DNA from: an uncultured Pelagibacteraceae bacterium
GTDB taxonomy: Bacteria; Pseudomonadota; Alphaproteobacteria; Pelagibacterales; Pelagibacteraceae
Length of the DNA: 64,000 bases
Reading direction: 5' to 3'
Assembly: GCA_902580135.1 (NCBI GenBank)
Contig: CACHJL010000001.1
Coordinates: 38,424-102,423 of the forward strand
The notes under the pieces are model-generated. The model saw only the letters and a list, made by a program, of their open reading frames with translations. It did not search any database and was not told the origin of the DNA. The position numbers and the translations under genes are program-made. Positions 31,359 through 40,587 of this stretch are shown piece by piece (position 1 is the first letter of the stretch; each line of letters starts with the position of its first letter).

Positions 31359-32519
31359 TTACCCTACAATTTTCTTAATATTATCTAATGCTTTAGAGAT
31401 ATTATCTTGTGAAGCTGCAAAACTAAATCTAACATAATCTATAGCTTTTTTACCAAAAGCTGTGCCTGGAACAACAGCAACTCCAGCATCATAAAGACAT
31501 TTTTTTGCAAAATCTGTACCATTCATTCCTGTGCCTATTACTTTAGGAAAAGCATAAAACCCTCCTCCTGGCATGATACATTCAATTCCCTCGATATCAT
31601 TTAAGCCGTCATGAATTAGTTTTCTTCTTTTTGTAAATTTTTCCATCATTAAATTTATAGAATCATCAGGACCATCTAGCGCAGCAATTGCACCATATTG
31701 AATTGCTGCATTTACACAAGAATGATTGTTTACACAAAATTTAATCACATGTTCAATGAGTTTTTCAGGCCATACTGACCAGCCCAGTCTCCAGCCTGTC
31801 ATTGAATATGCTTTACTCCATCCATCAAGAACAATTAATCTGTCATATAATTCAGGGTAATTAAAAAAAGAGGGCATTTTTTTTCCATCAAAAATTTGCC
31901 TACTATAAATTTCATCACTTAATATCGCTAAATTAGGAAATTTTTTTAAACCATCTACTAATTTATCTATTTTGTTTTTTTCAGTAAACGCGCCAGTTGG
32001 ATTATTAGGATTATTTAGTATTAAAAGACGAGTATTTTTATTAATCAATGACATTATCTTTTCAGGATTTAAGGAGAAATCGTTATTCTCAAGCATATTA
32101 ATTGGAACTGCTTTTGCTCCAGTATAATTTATCATTGACTCATAAATTGGAAAACCAGGATCTGGATAAATGATTTCTGCACCTGGTTCTCCAAACAATG
32201 TTATTGCATAATACATTGTTGGTTTACCCCCTGGCATTATAATTACTCTTTCTGGATCAATATCCTTATTATAAAGTTTTTTTATTTTTCTGGAAACTGC
32301 CTCTCTACATTCAATTATTCCATTTGGCAAAACATACCCATGATGTCCATCATCCAATGCTTTTTTTGTTGCATCAATTATATGTTTTGGTGATTTAAAG
32401 TCTGGTTGACCTAAACTTAAGTTAATTATATTTTTTTGTTTTTCTAACTTCTTTACTTCTGCTAATATTTTAAAAGCAGATTCCGTACCTAATCTTTTAA
32501 GATTTTTTGCAAGTTTCAC
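31359..32519 (-). CDS. Class I/II pyridoxal-phosphate aminotransferase
   Basis: The 386-residue enzyme has LSLGQPDFKSPKHI (about 35-48), the PLP contacts NNPNNPTGAF and LSDEIYSRQIF, the Schiff-base Lys in DGWSKAYSMTGWRLGW (about 230-245), and a C-terminal substrate Arg in VRFSFAAS. It resembles the aspartate/alanine aminotransferase group. Its place between a GlcD-type oxidase and hydroxyacid oxidases suggests amination of a 2-oxoacid they make (for example glyoxylate or pyruvate), but specificity cannot be read from sequence. Confidence 0.9.
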   Translation of the reverse strand: MKLAKNLKRLGTESAFKILAEVKKLEKQKNIINLSLGQPDFKSPKHIIDATKKALDDGHHGYVLPNGIIECREAVSRKIKKLYNKDIDPERVIIMPGGKPTMYYAITLFGEPGAEIIYPDPGFPIYESMINYTGAKAVPINMLENNDFSLNPEKIMSLINKNTRLLILNNPNNPTGAFTEKNKIDKLVDGLKKFPNLAILSDEIYSRQIFDGKKMPSFFNYPELYDRLIVLDGWSKAYSMTGWRLGWSVWPEKLIEHVIKFCVNNHSCVNAAIQYGAIAALDGPDDSINLMMEKFTKRRKLIHDGLNDIEGIECIMPGGGFYAFPKVIGTGMNGTDFAKKCLYDAGVAVVPGTAFGKKAIDYVRFSFAASQDNISKALDNIKKIVG

Positions 32520-32521
32520 TT

Positions 32522-33673
32522 TTATTTTCTGTAAATAAGTTTTGAACTGTTTAATTCACTAAGATTTTTACATCCCATCAATATCATATTTCTATTTATT
32601 TCATCATGTAAATTTTGAAGTACTTTTTCAACTCCTTCTTGACCACCTACACTTAAACCAAATAAAAACATTCTTCCAAAGCTACATGCTTTTGCTCCAG
32701 CAGCTAATGCTTTCAGCACATGCGTTCCTCTTCTAACTCCACCATCTAATATGATTTCCAATTTATCTCCCACGGCATCTGAAATTGCTTTTAATTGGTC
32801 AAAAGGCGACCTAGATCCATCTAATTGTCTTCCGCCATGATTAGAAATCATTATTGCTGTACATCCTATATCAATTGCTCTTTTTGCATCTTCAATTGAC
32901 ATAACTCCTTTTAAAGCGAATGGACCATCCCATTTTTTTACAATATATTCTGCGTCTTTCCAATTCATTGAGGGGTCGTATTGTTCATTAACATATTTTA
33001 TAACTGAAGTTGTAATATTTGTTCCTTTGTCAGTTTTTTTTGCAACATTAGCTAGTTCAAACTTTGCATGGGTTAAATAATCAAAAACCCATTTAGGATG
33101 AAGTGCAAAACTCATCAAGCTTTGAAGTGTTAACTTTGGTGGCGTAGTAAATCCTGTTCTATGATCTCTTTCTCTATTACCTGCAACAAGTGTATCAACT
33201 GTTAAACACATTCCATCAAATCCTGATCTTTTACTTCTTTCAATTAAATCGTCTGTTATTGATTTATCTTTATGAACATAAAGTTGAAATAATTTTGGAC
33301 CACCAGATATGTTAGAAATTTCTTCAATTGTTGTATTTGCCATAGATGACATACTATAAAATGTGCCAAATTTTTCAGCAGCTCTTGCTGAAGCCTTGTC
33401 GCCTTCATGATGGTATAATCTTTGCATAGCAGTTGGCGATAGAAAAACTGGTAGATTAATTTTTTTTCCAAAAATTGTTGTTGATAAATCTGGTTTACCT
33501 ACATTTGCAAGTACATTTGGAATTAAATCACATTCATCAAATGAATCAGTATTTCTTTTTAACGTAATTTCATCATCTGATCCTCCATCTATGTAGTGAA
33601 AAATTGGAGATGGTAATTTATTTTTTGCAAGATTTCTAAAATCTTCAAAATTATAACAATTCTTAATGCTCAT
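32522..33673 (-). CDS. FMN-dependent alpha-hydroxyacid dehydrogenase (LldD-like), copy A
   Basis: The 383-residue enzyme belongs to the L-lactate dehydrogenase/glycolate oxidase family. It has PSPIFHYIDGGSDDEIT (about 21-37), the FMN pocket FLSPTAMQRLYHHEGD, LTVDTLVAGNRERDHRTGF, ALKGVMSIEDA, and the catalytic His in SNHGGRQLDGSRSPFDQL (about His277) followed by ILDGGVRRGTHVLKAL. It is clearly paralogous to the next gene, sharing most motifs. It begins 2 bases before the aminotransferase, so the genes are coupled. Confidence 0.92.
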   Translation of the reverse strand: MSIKNCYNFEDFRNLAKNKLPSPIFHYIDGGSDDEITLKRNTDSFDECDLIPNVLANVGKPDLSTTIFGKKINLPVFLSPTAMQRLYHHEGDKASARAAEKFGTFYSMSSMANTTIEEISNISGGPKLFQLYVHKDKSITDDLIERSKRSGFDGMCLTVDTLVAGNRERDHRTGFTTPPKLTLQSLMSFALHPKWVFDYLTHAKFELANVAKKTDKGTNITTSVIKYVNEQYDPSMNWKDAEYIVKKWDGPFALKGVMSIEDAKRAIDIGCTAIMISNHGGRQLDGSRSPFDQLKAISDAVGDKLEIILDGGVRRGTHVLKALAAGAKACSFGRMFLFGLSVGGQEGVEKVLQNLHDEINRNMILMGCKNLSELNSSKLIYRK

Positions 33674-33681
33674 TTGATAGA

Positions 33682-34836
33682 TTAAATATTTCTAAATCTT
33701 AAATTATTTCTATTAAGTTCACTTATTTTAGTGCAACCCATTAATTTCATATCTCTTTCTAACTCTGCCTTATACTGTCCTAAAGCTCTTTCAACACCAG
33801 CTTGACCGGCTGCAGCTAAAGCGTAAAGGTATAATCGACCTCCTGCGCATGCTTTAGCTCCTATGGATAAAGCCTTTAACATATGAGTGCCTCTTTGAAA
33901 TCCACCTTCACAGATAACATCTATTTTGTCTCCGACTGCATCTACTATTTCTTTTAATTGATCAAATGGAGATCTTGATCCATCTAGTTGTCTTCCTCCA
34001 TGATTTGAAACCATTATACCTGAACATCCAATATCAACTGCTTTTTTTGCGTCTTCAACACTCATAATACCTTTTAAAGCAAAATGACCACCCCATTGAG
34101 AACATAATTTTTCTGCATCATTCCAATTCATAGATTGGTCTAGCATAGTAGAAAAATAATTACCAATAGAGGTATTGGTACTTGTACCTTCTTTCACATA
34201 ATCTTGAAGATGGGGTAATTCGAACTTACCTTTTGTTAAATAGTTTATTCCCCACATTGGCTTTGTGGCAAAACTAAATAAACTTGATAATGTTAATTTT
34301 GGAGGAGATGTAAACCCAGTTCTTAAATCTCTTTCACGATTTCCTCCCGTTATTGTATCTACTGTTAAAGCCATAACATCAAATTTAGCTGCTTTAGCTC
34401 TTTCCAAACAAGAATCGTTTAACCCTCTGTCTTTATGAAAATAAAACTGGAACATTTTTGGAGTATCAATCATTGAAGATATTTCTTCAACACTGACTGT
34501 TGCTAAAGCAGAAACACCAAACATAGTATTAAATTTTTTAGCAGCTTTTCCAACTGCTCTTTCTCCATCATAATGAAAGAGTCTTTGTAAAGCTGTTGGA
34601 GCACAATAGAAAGGAAGATCTAATTTTTTTCCAAATATAGTAGTTGATAAATCAATATTTTCTACACCTCTTAATACATTTGGGACTAAATCAACATCAT
34701 TAAATGCGGAGGTGTTACGTCTGTATGTAATTTCATCATCTGCGGCTCCATCTATGTAATGAAAAATAGGAGATGGTAATTTTTTTTTAGCTAATTTTCT
34801 AAAGTCATAAAAGTTATGACAGTCAGTTAGTTTCAT
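33682..34836 (-). CDS. FMN-dependent alpha-hydroxyacid dehydrogenase (LldD-like), copy B
   Basis: The 384-residue protein aligns end to end with the copy just downstream (PSPIFHYIDGAADDEIT, STTIFGKKLDLPFYCAPTA, LTVDTITGGNRERDLRTGF, SNHGGRQLDGSRSPFDQL with His at about 277). Differences cluster around the FMN/substrate pocket (CAPTALQRLFHYDGE, CEGGFQRGTHMLKAL), so the copies may differ in substrate, such as L-lactate against glycolate or a longer hydroxyacid. Spacing of 8 bases suggests one operon. Confidence 0.92.
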   Translation of the reverse strand: MKLTDCHNFYDFRKLAKKKLPSPIFHYIDGAADDEITYRRNTSAFNDVDLVPNVLRGVENIDLSTTIFGKKLDLPFYCAPTALQRLFHYDGERAVGKAAKKFNTMFGVSALATVSVEEISSMIDTPKMFQFYFHKDRGLNDSCLERAKAAKFDVMALTVDTITGGNRERDLRTGFTSPPKLTLSSLFSFATKPMWGINYLTKGKFELPHLQDYVKEGTSTNTSIGNYFSTMLDQSMNWNDAEKLCSQWGGHFALKGIMSVEDAKKAVDIGCSGIMVSNHGGRQLDGSRSPFDQLKEIVDAVGDKIDVICEGGFQRGTHMLKALSIGAKACAGGRLYLYALAAAGQAGVERALGQYKAELERDMKLMGCTKISELNRNNLRFRNI

Positions 34837-34842
34837 ATTTAT

Positions 34843-35334
34843 TTAATACTTTTTTATAAAATTAATCATATAACTGTTCGCTCCAGGATTTTTGTCTCCT
34901 AAGCTTGCGTTTGATATATGATTATACGACATTCCAATTTCACTATTGCTTGATAATTCATAAGTAATTTGAATTTCTGTTTTAAATTCAATTACATGAC
35001 CAAGGTCTTTTCCATCACCCTCACTATATAAACCTGGAGTAAAACTTGGAGTAAAAGTTAATGCACCTGATTTATTAGGAATCTGAAAACCAGTATAAAG
35101 ATAGCCAGCGTTATCTGCAGTTATAAAAGCTCCAGTTACTGGCTGCAAAGTTCCTAAAAAACTCTCTCTATATAAATTTTCATTTATATGTTGAATTCCA
35201 AATAAGTTTGATTTTTTACCATCATCACTAAAATCAAACATGCCTGTATAAAAACTCCATTTATTTCCTGTATCAGCATTTGAAGACGTAATTACAATAA
35301 AAATAATAGTAAAAGTTTTTAATAATGTTTTCAT
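34843..35334 (-). CDS. PagL-like outer-membrane acyloxyacyl hydrolase family protein
   Basis: The 163-residue protein has a signal peptide (cleavage after about residue 20) and a small beta-barrel pattern ending in aromatic-rich MINFIKKY. The motif YNHISNASLGDKNPGANS (about 137-154) matches lipid A 3-O-deacylase PagL, whose triad is His, Ser two residues on, and Glu twelve residues after Ser. His139 and Ser141 are present, but the position of the Glu is Asn153. It may be a variant or inactive deacylase. It lies between the hydroxyacid oxidases (6-base gap) and ccmH. Confidence 0.75.
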   Translation of the reverse strand: MKTLLKTFTIIFIVITSSNADTGNKWSFYTGMFDFSDDGKKSNLFGIQHINENLYRESFLGTLQPVTGAFITADNAGYLYTGFQIPNKSGALTFTPSFTPGLYSEGDGKDLGHVIEFKTEIQITYELSSNSEIGMSYNHISNASLGDKNPGANSYMINFIKKY

Positions 35335-35349
35335 AAATAAATTTTTAAA

Positions 35350-35715
35350 CTACTTTATAGATACTTTTCTAACAATTAAAATACCGCCAAATATAAACAA
35401 AATCAAAGGAATTACCCAAAGTAAAATAGTATTTTGGCTAATTTCTGGTTCATAAACTATCCATTCACCATATTTATTTTTTAGAAAATCATATATTTCT
35501 TTCTCATTTTTTCCTTCATTTATTTTTTTATTAATTAATATTTTCATACTTAAAGCAAAATCTGATTGTGAATCATAAACTGACTGGCCTTGACAAATCA
35601 AACATCTCAAATTTTTGGAAATCTTATCAACTTGTTGGGAGTTAGCAGCGTTTAAATTATTTAAAAAAAATAATGTAAAGCTAAAAATATATAATATTAA
35701 TTTAATTTTTTTCAT
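35350..35715 (-). CDS. ccmH: Cytochrome c maturation protein CcmH
   Basis: The 121-residue protein has a signal peptide, the apocytochrome-reducing motif LRCLICQGQSVYDSQSDFA (Cys38 and Cys41), and a C-terminal membrane helix (about 95-115). It belongs to the short CcmH type without the TPR half (CcmI), which is not in this window. The start overlaps ccmG by 14 bases. Confidence 0.95.
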   Translation of the reverse strand: MKKIKLILYIFSFTLFFLNNLNAANSQQVDKISKNLRCLICQGQSVYDSQSDFALSMKILINKKINEGKNEKEIYDFLKNKYGEWIVYEPEISQNTILLWVIPLILFIFGGILIVRKVSIK

Positions 35716-36232
35716 TTTTAATAAGATTAATTATCTCTTTAAATTTTGCGTCATCTAAAGGACCAATATATTTTTTTACTAATATTTTATTATTAATTAA
35801 GTAAGTTTCTGGAACTCCTATGGCTCCTAATTCAATTGATTTAGTTCCATCTAAATCTACTAAAACTTCATGATATGGATTTCCTAAATCAGATAAAAAT
35901 TCAATTGCATTTGATTTTTTATCTTTATAATTAATTCCAATAATATCTATTTTATTTATATTTCTTAATTTTAATAAATAAGCATGCTCATCTCTGCATG
36001 GCAAACACCAAGATGCCCAAATATTAATTATTGAAAAACTATTATTAGTAATTAAATCTCCTAATAAAATTTCTTTTTGATCATTAAGATTTTTAAAAAC
36101 TAGACTAGTCTCAATTTTGTTTAAATTTTTTTCTGGTAAATAATTCTTCGGTTTTTCTAATCCCTTATAAAATACAAAAAAAACAAATAAGCTAAACAAT
36201 ATAATAATTATAAACTTTATATTTTTATTCAT
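35702..36232 (-). CDS. ccmG: Periplasmic thioredoxin CcmG (DsbE)
   Basis: The 176-residue protein has an N-terminal membrane anchor (about 6-22) and a thioredoxin fold with WASWCLPCRDEHAYL (Cys76/Cys79), the CcmG-type insert GINYKDKKSNAIEFL, and the cis-Pro region GAIGVPETYLI. It keeps apocytochrome c haem-binding cysteines reduced. It overlaps both ccmF (8 bases) and ccmH (14 bases). Confidence 0.95.
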   Translation of the reverse strand: MNKNIKFIIIILFSLFVFFVFYKGLEKPKNYLPEKNLNKIETSLVFKNLNDQKEILLGDLITNNSFSIINIWASWCLPCRDEHAYLLKLRNINKIDIIGINYKDKKSNAIEFLSDLGNPYHEVLVDLDGTKSIELGAIGVPETYLINNKILVKKYIGPLDDAKFKEIINLIKNEKN

Positions 36233-38096
36233 TTTTTTTTAAATAACTTAAAATACCACCAGCAGATATAAGTATTATAGAAAACCAAATCCACATCATT
36301 AATGGTTTAAACTGATATCGAACATTATAATAGCCATCATCTTTTATGACATTAAATACTAAAAAATTATCCGAATAAATAGTTGAATTTATAGCTGCCT
36401 CACTTGTTAAAGTTCTTGGTTGATTATAAATTCTTACTTCTGGATTCAAACTTATACTACTTTTTTCATCAGATATTTTAAAGTTTGCTACTAAAGATTT
36501 ATAATTATTTTTTTCTATAATTTTTATATTTTCAAATTTTATTATTTTATTTAAAAATTTTCTTTCGTCTCCAACTTTCATATTAGAAGAAAATTCTTTA
36601 GCTAAAGTTCCATTGAATAAAATACTAAGGATAAATAAACTAAAACCAAAATGAGATATTTTTTGTGATAAGGTTGAATTCTTTGAAAAGAAATCTTTTA
36701 TTGTTAAAAAAAATAAAAAAAAACCTAAACCAAATAAAGGTAAAATAAGCAGATAAGAAATTCCGTATAATTTTACTAATAAGTAAGAAATTGCAATTGA
36801 TAAAATAAATAAAATAAATTGATTATAGTTAATTTTACTTAAATTATCTTTAATCCATTTTATTTTTGGTCCCACTGCCATAAATAACAAAAATGGTATT
36901 AAAAAAGGGACTATTAATTTCTGATAAAATGGAGGTCCAATTGAAATTTTTGACCCATTAATTACTTCTAAAAATATAGGATATACAGTCCCAATTAAAA
37001 CAACTGAAAGAAAAAACATCATAAACCAATTATTAACTATAATAGCTGTTTCTTTACTAACTAAAAAAGTCTTAGTAAAATTTTTTAATAATTTTTTTTG
37101 AAATATAAAAAATATAGATATGGCTAATAAAACCAAAACAAGCAAAAAACATAAAATAAATATGCCTCTCGATGGATCATTTGCAAAAGTATGTATGGAA
37201 TTTAATATGCCCGATCTAACTAAAAAAGTTCCACCCATGCTTAATGAAAATGTGGCTATAGATAAAATGATTGTCCAAGATTGATAAATATTTCTTTTCT
37301 CAAGAACTATAATTGTATGAAATAATGCAGTTAAACAAAACCAAGGCATTAAAGATACATTTTCTACTGGATCCCAAAACCAAAAACCTCCCCAGCCAAG
37401 TTCATAGTAAGCCCAAATTGAACCTAACAAAATTCCAATAGTTAAAAATATCCAAGAAATAACTATCCATTTTTTTATATGTTTAGCCCAAATTTTATTT
37501 ACCATTCCATAAACTAAAGCGGCTAATGCTGAAGAAAAAATTATAGATGTGCCAACATAACCTAGATATAAAATAGGTGGGTGAATTGCTAATGCTGGAT
37601 CTTGTAAAATTGGATTTAAACCTGTGCCTTCTTTTGGAATTGGAAATAAATGTAAAAAAGGATTCGAAGTAAAAATAATAAATAATAAAAATCCAATTAT
37701 AATCAATTCCTGAAATAATACTGTTAATATTCTATATTTATTTAGTAACTTTTTCGAACTAATAAAAAAAATAAATAAAAAAATGTTTAAAACTAATAAC
37801 CATAAAAGCAAACTTCCTTCATGGTTTCCCCAGGACCCTGAAATTTTATAAAATAAAGGTTTGGTTGTATGTGAATTATTATAAACAGTTTCGTTGCTAA
37901 AATCAGAAACAATAAAAGCATAAATTAAGCTAAAAAAACTTATAAGGACCATTAAAGATTGAACTGATAATGCTGAAAATATTTTACCATCTAAATTTTT
38001 GGATTTATTCCTAATTACATTGGATGATTGAAATATTAAAAAAATAGAAGCAAATAATGCAATGAATAGTGAAAAATTACCAATTTGATTGATCAC
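36225..38096 (-). CDS. ccmF: Haem lyase CcmF
   Basis: The 623-residue multi-spanning protein has the WWD domain [20 protein letters not shown] (about 235-254), the flanking [20 protein letters not shown] with haem-ligand histidines, and [13 protein letters not shown]. It ligates haem to apocytochrome c with CcmH. Many membrane helices and a periplasmic domain near residues 495-595 are seen. It overlaps ccmE by 4 bases. Confidence 0.96.
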   Translation of the reverse strand: MINQIGNFSLFIALFASIFLIFQSSNVIRNKSKNLDGKIFSALSVQSLMVLISFFSLIYAFIVSDFSNETVYNNSHTTKPLFYKISGSWGNHEGSLLLWLLVLNIFLFIFFISSKKLLNKYRILTVLFQELIIIGFLLFIIFTSNPFLHLFPIPKEGTGLNPILQDPALAIHPPILYLGYVGTSIIFSSALAALVYGMVNKIWAKHIKKWIVISWIFLTIGILLGSIWAYYELGWGGFWFWDPVENVSLMPWFCLTALFHTIIVLEKRNIYQSWTIILSIATFSLSMGGTFLVRSGILNSIHTFANDPSRGIFILCFLLVLVLLAISIFFIFQKKLLKNFTKTFLVSKETAIIVNNWFMMFFLSVVLIGTVYPIFLEVINGSKISIGPPFYQKLIVPFLIPFLLFMAVGPKIKWIKDNLSKINYNQFILFILSIAISYLLVKLYGISYLLILPLFGLGFFLFFLTIKDFFSKNSTLSQKISHFGFSLFILSILFNGTLAKEFSSNMKVGDERKFLNKIIKFENIKIIEKNNYKSLVANFKISDEKSSISLNPEVRIYNQPRTLTSEAAINSTIYSDNFLVFNVIKDDGYYNVRYQFKPLMMWIWFSIILISAGGILSYLKKNE

Positions 38097-38518
38097 TTTT
38101 TGTTATCCTTCAAAGCTTCGTTAACTTCAGGAGGCATATAATTTTCATCATGTTTTGCTAAAATTTTTACTGCCTTTAAATAAGATCTATCTTTTAAAAA
38201 TCCTTCAGCAACAACTCCCTTGCCTTCTTCGAATAAGTTTGGCACAGAGCCTTCAAAACTTACTAATAATTCATTTTTAAAATCTGTTATTATAAAGTTA
38301 ATTACAGAATCATTTGTTTTAATTGAACTTTTTTTAACCATTCCACCAACTCTGATTTTTTTATCTCCTAATTCAGTTAAATTTTTTATTTCAGATGGAG
38401 ATTTAAAATATACAACATTTTCCTCTAAAGCTTTTATAACAAGAAAAATAGTTAAGATTGCAGATAGAAAAATTAATAATATAAAAAAAGCCCGTAATTT
38501 AACTTTCTTACCATACAT
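38093..38518 (-). CDS. ccmE: Haem chaperone CcmE
   Basis: The 141-residue protein has an N-terminal membrane anchor (about 9-28), an OB-fold ([23 protein letters not shown]) and the covalent haem site [12 protein letters not shown] with His123 and Tyr127. It carries haem from CcmC to CcmF. It follows ccmD after 11 bases. Confidence 0.96.
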   Translation of the reverse strand: MYGKKVKLRAFFILLIFLSAILTIFLVIKALEENVVYFKSPSEIKNLTELGDKKIRVGGMVKKSSIKTNDSVINFIITDFKNELLVSFEGSVPNLFEEGKGVVAEGFLKDRSYLKAVKILAKHDENYMPPEVNEALKDNKK

Positions 38519-38529
38519 GAAAAGAAAAC

Positions 38530-38763
38530 TTAAATTTTAGAGACAGAAGTATTTGGCAACAATTCTCTGTAAGTTTCTTGTTTTTTTGCTAACTCAACTT
38601 TTTCAGATGATAAATTTTTAAATTTTGCATCAAATTTTTTCTGTTCTTTGATTAACTGAAGTTTAATTGCTGAGTATAAAATAAAAAAACCAATTAAAGT
38701 AAATATAAATGATGACCATACATATGCTCCGTAGCCATTCATAAATAATATTTCATTTATCAT
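38530..38763 (-). CDS. ccmD: Haem exporter protein CcmD
   Basis: The 77-residue protein has the small-membrane-protein pattern of Ccm[20 protein letters not shown] with one membrane helix (about 13-33) and a charged C-terminal tail. It helps release holo-CcmE from the CcmABC complex. The position between ccmC (4-base overlap) and ccmE confirms it. Confidence 0.9.
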   Translation of the reverse strand: MINEILFMNGYGAYVWSSFIFTLIGFFILYSAIKLQLIKEQKKFDAKFKNLSSEKVELAKKQETYRELLPNTSVSKI

Positions 38764-39467
38764 AATCTATCTAATCCTTTGTTCTTAATTTTTATCAGTT
38801 CTGTATTATATTTCATTAAAAATATCAAAAGCGAAAATAGAGCAAATGCCGCAGTCATTATGGCCAAAGGAACAAGCATTGAAGAGTGAATTGTACTCTC
38901 TTTAAGCAAATTAATTGATGCAGGTTGATGCAAAGTTGACCACCAATCTACTGAAAACTTAATGATTGGAACGTTGATTAAGCCAATTATTGCGATAATT
39001 GAACTCGTCTTTATTGCTTTATCATTATCATCAATAACCCTCCAAGATAAAATATATATAAGGTAAAATATTGCTAATAATAACATGGAAGTAATTCTTG
39101 CATCCCAAGCCCACCAGGTACCCCAAGTAGGTCTACCCCATATAGACCCTGTAACAAGAGCAATAATATTAAATAACAATCCGGAAGGTGCTAGGCTTTT
39201 TGCAATTAACGAAAAATTTTTATTTTTAAAAATCAAAATTCCAAATGATAAAATTGATATTAAAGAAAATATTCCTAATGAAATCCAAGCTGACGGAACA
39301 TGTACATACATTATACGTACTGAATCACTTTGTTTATAATCTTCAGGCGACAATATCAAAGCCTCAGACAATCCTATTAATAAAACAATTATAAAAAGAG
39401 CAAAAACAAATTTTCTCAATCTGTTGATTATGAATAATGTATTATTTAGATTAAAATAATTTAGCAT
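38760..39467 (-). CDS. ccmC: Haem handling protein CcmC
   Basis: From ATG at 39467 the protein has 235 residues; an upstream ATG at 39485 would add six. Six membrane helices, the histidine motif VHVPSAWISLG, and the WWD domain WGRPTWGTWWAWDARITSM identify CcmC, which loads haem onto CcmE. The second haem-ligand His is in STLHQPASI. The ABC partners ccmA and ccmB, usually just upstream, are not in the window. Confidence 0.95.
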   Translation of the reverse strand: MLNYFNLNNTLFIINRLRKFVFALFIIVLLIGLSEALILSPEDYKQSDSVRIMYVHVPSAWISLGIFSLISILSFGILIFKNKNFSLIAKSLAPSGLLFNIIALVTGSIWGRPTWGTWWAWDARITSMLLLAIFYLIYILSWRVIDDNDKAIKTSSIIAIIGLINVPIIKFSVDWWSTLHQPASINLLKESTIHSSMLVPLAIMTAAFALFSLLIFLMKYNTELIKIKNKGLDRL

Positions 39468-39514
39468 TAGTTTTTTATAGCACAAATTTTTATGATTAAT
39501 ATTTTTAGATAATC

Positions 39515-39572
39515 ATTCTGATCAAGAATAAAGAGGGAGATAAAAAGAAGAATTATTATCCTTGATCAGAAT
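39515..39572 (-). ncRNA. Long hairpin between hspQ and ccmC (candidate small RNA or 3' structure)
   Basis: ATTCTGATCAAG and CTTGATCAGAAT form a perfect 12-base-pair stem, extended by AATAA/TTATT after a small bulge. On the minus strand, the direction of both neighbours, the loop is pyrimidine-rich with TCTCCCTC, which could pair with Shine-Dalgarno sequences. A TATAAA (plus 39580-39585 as TTTATA) lies just upstream. No open frame of note covers it. It could be a free small RNA, the processed 3' end of hspQ mRNA, or the ccmC leader. Strand is inferred. Confidence 0.45.
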
Positions 39573-39637
39573 ATAGCTATTTATAATCATCTGATGTGAC
39601 GAAGGTTTGAAAGAATTGTGTTTAAAAGTAGGCTAAT

Positions 39638-39958
39638 TTAGTTAGAAGGCTTAAAATAGCTAGAACCTTTTCTGCCTGAAAAAATCTCATTAATTAATGG
39701 ATGTTTTATTGGTTCCTCAGAGTCGTCTACTAACAAATTCTGTTCAGATACATATGCTTCATAGGTAATCTCATCATTTTCAGCTAGCAAATGATAAAAG
39801 GGTTGATCTTTTCTAGGCCTAACATTCTTAGGTATAGATTGATACCATTCTTCTGAATTATTAAATTCAAAATCAACATCGTAAATCACACCTCTAAATT
39901 CAAAATGTCTATGTTTAACAATATCACCTATTGAAAATTTTGCTTTTTGAATACTCAC
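39638..39958 (-). CDS. hspQ: Heat shock protein HspQ (YccV family)
   Basis: The 106-residue protein matches the HspQ/hemimethylated-DNA-binding family: FSIGDIVKHRHFEFRGVIYDVD (split at about 8-29), the NVRPRKDQPFYHLLAEN block (about 45-61) and YEAYVSEQNLL. In enterobacteria it modulates Lon protease and is heat-induced. It is a single gene, with 150 bases to ccmC and 77 to the divergent yciB. Confidence 0.93.
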   Translation of the reverse strand: MSIQKAKFSIGDIVKHRHFEFRGVIYDVDFEFNNSEEWYQSIPKNVRPRKDQPFYHLLAENDEITYEAYVSEQNLLVDDSEEPIKHPLINEIFSGRKGSSYFKPSN

Positions 39959-40035
39959 ATCCTAAATATGGATATTTGAAAAAAAAAATCAATAAAAAAA
40001 ATATGATTGTTTTGTTAATCTGCTAATATGTAGCA

Positions 40036-40587
40036 GTGAATAAATCATTTTTGAAATTTGTGACCGATATTGGTCCATTAGCAATATTTTTTTATTTTTA
40101 TTATATGAATGATAAAAATCTAAAAATAGCCATTCCTCCACTGATAGTTGCAACAATAATATCAGTATTATTAGTTTGGATTATTGAAAAAAAAGTTCCA
40201 TTAATTCCACTTTTAAGTGGAATTTTAATCTCAATATTTGGTGGATTAACAATTTATTTCGACAACCCAATTTTTATTTATATGAAGCCAACAATAATAA
40301 ATATTTTATTTGCTCTAGCTTTGTTTTTTGGAAAATATTTTACAAATGAACCAATTTTAAAAAAAATATTAGGAAAATCTATGCCATTAAGTGATGAGGG
40401 ATGGAAAATTTTAAATAATAGATGGATGTACTTCTTTTTTGGCTTAGCTATTTTGAATGAGTTAATTTGGAGAACACAGTCTGAGGAATTTTGGGTAAAT
40501 TTTAAAGTGTGGGGAATGTTACCAATTACATTTATTTTTACAGCTTTTCAAATAGGATTAATTAATAAATATAAATTAAATGAATAG
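40036..40587 (+). CDS. yciB: Inner membrane-spanning protein YciB (septation protein A family)
   Basis: The 183-residue product has five or six hydrophobic helices and the family features FVTDIGPLAIFFYFYY (about 7-22), PLSDEGWKILNNRWMYFFF (about 117-135) and an NELIWR motif. It starts at GTG (40036); no ATG is available without losing the conserved N-terminus. It contributes to envelope or septum integrity in other bacteria. It overlaps the next gene by 8 bases. Confidence 0.92.
   Translation: MNKSFLKFVTDIGPLAIFFYFYYMNDKNLKIAIPPLIVATIISVLLVWIIEKKVPLIPLLSGILISIFGGLTIYFDNPIFIYMKPTIINILFALALFFGKYFTNEPILKKILGKSMPLSDEGWKILNNRWMYFFFGLAILNELIWRTQSEEFWVNFKVWGMLPITFIFTAFQIGLINKYKLNE

Noticed and set aside
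32522-34836. Tandem hydroxyacid oxidase genes as a recent duplication or assembly artefact
   Set aside because: The proteins differ at many positions along their whole length, including the active site, so they are old paralogues.
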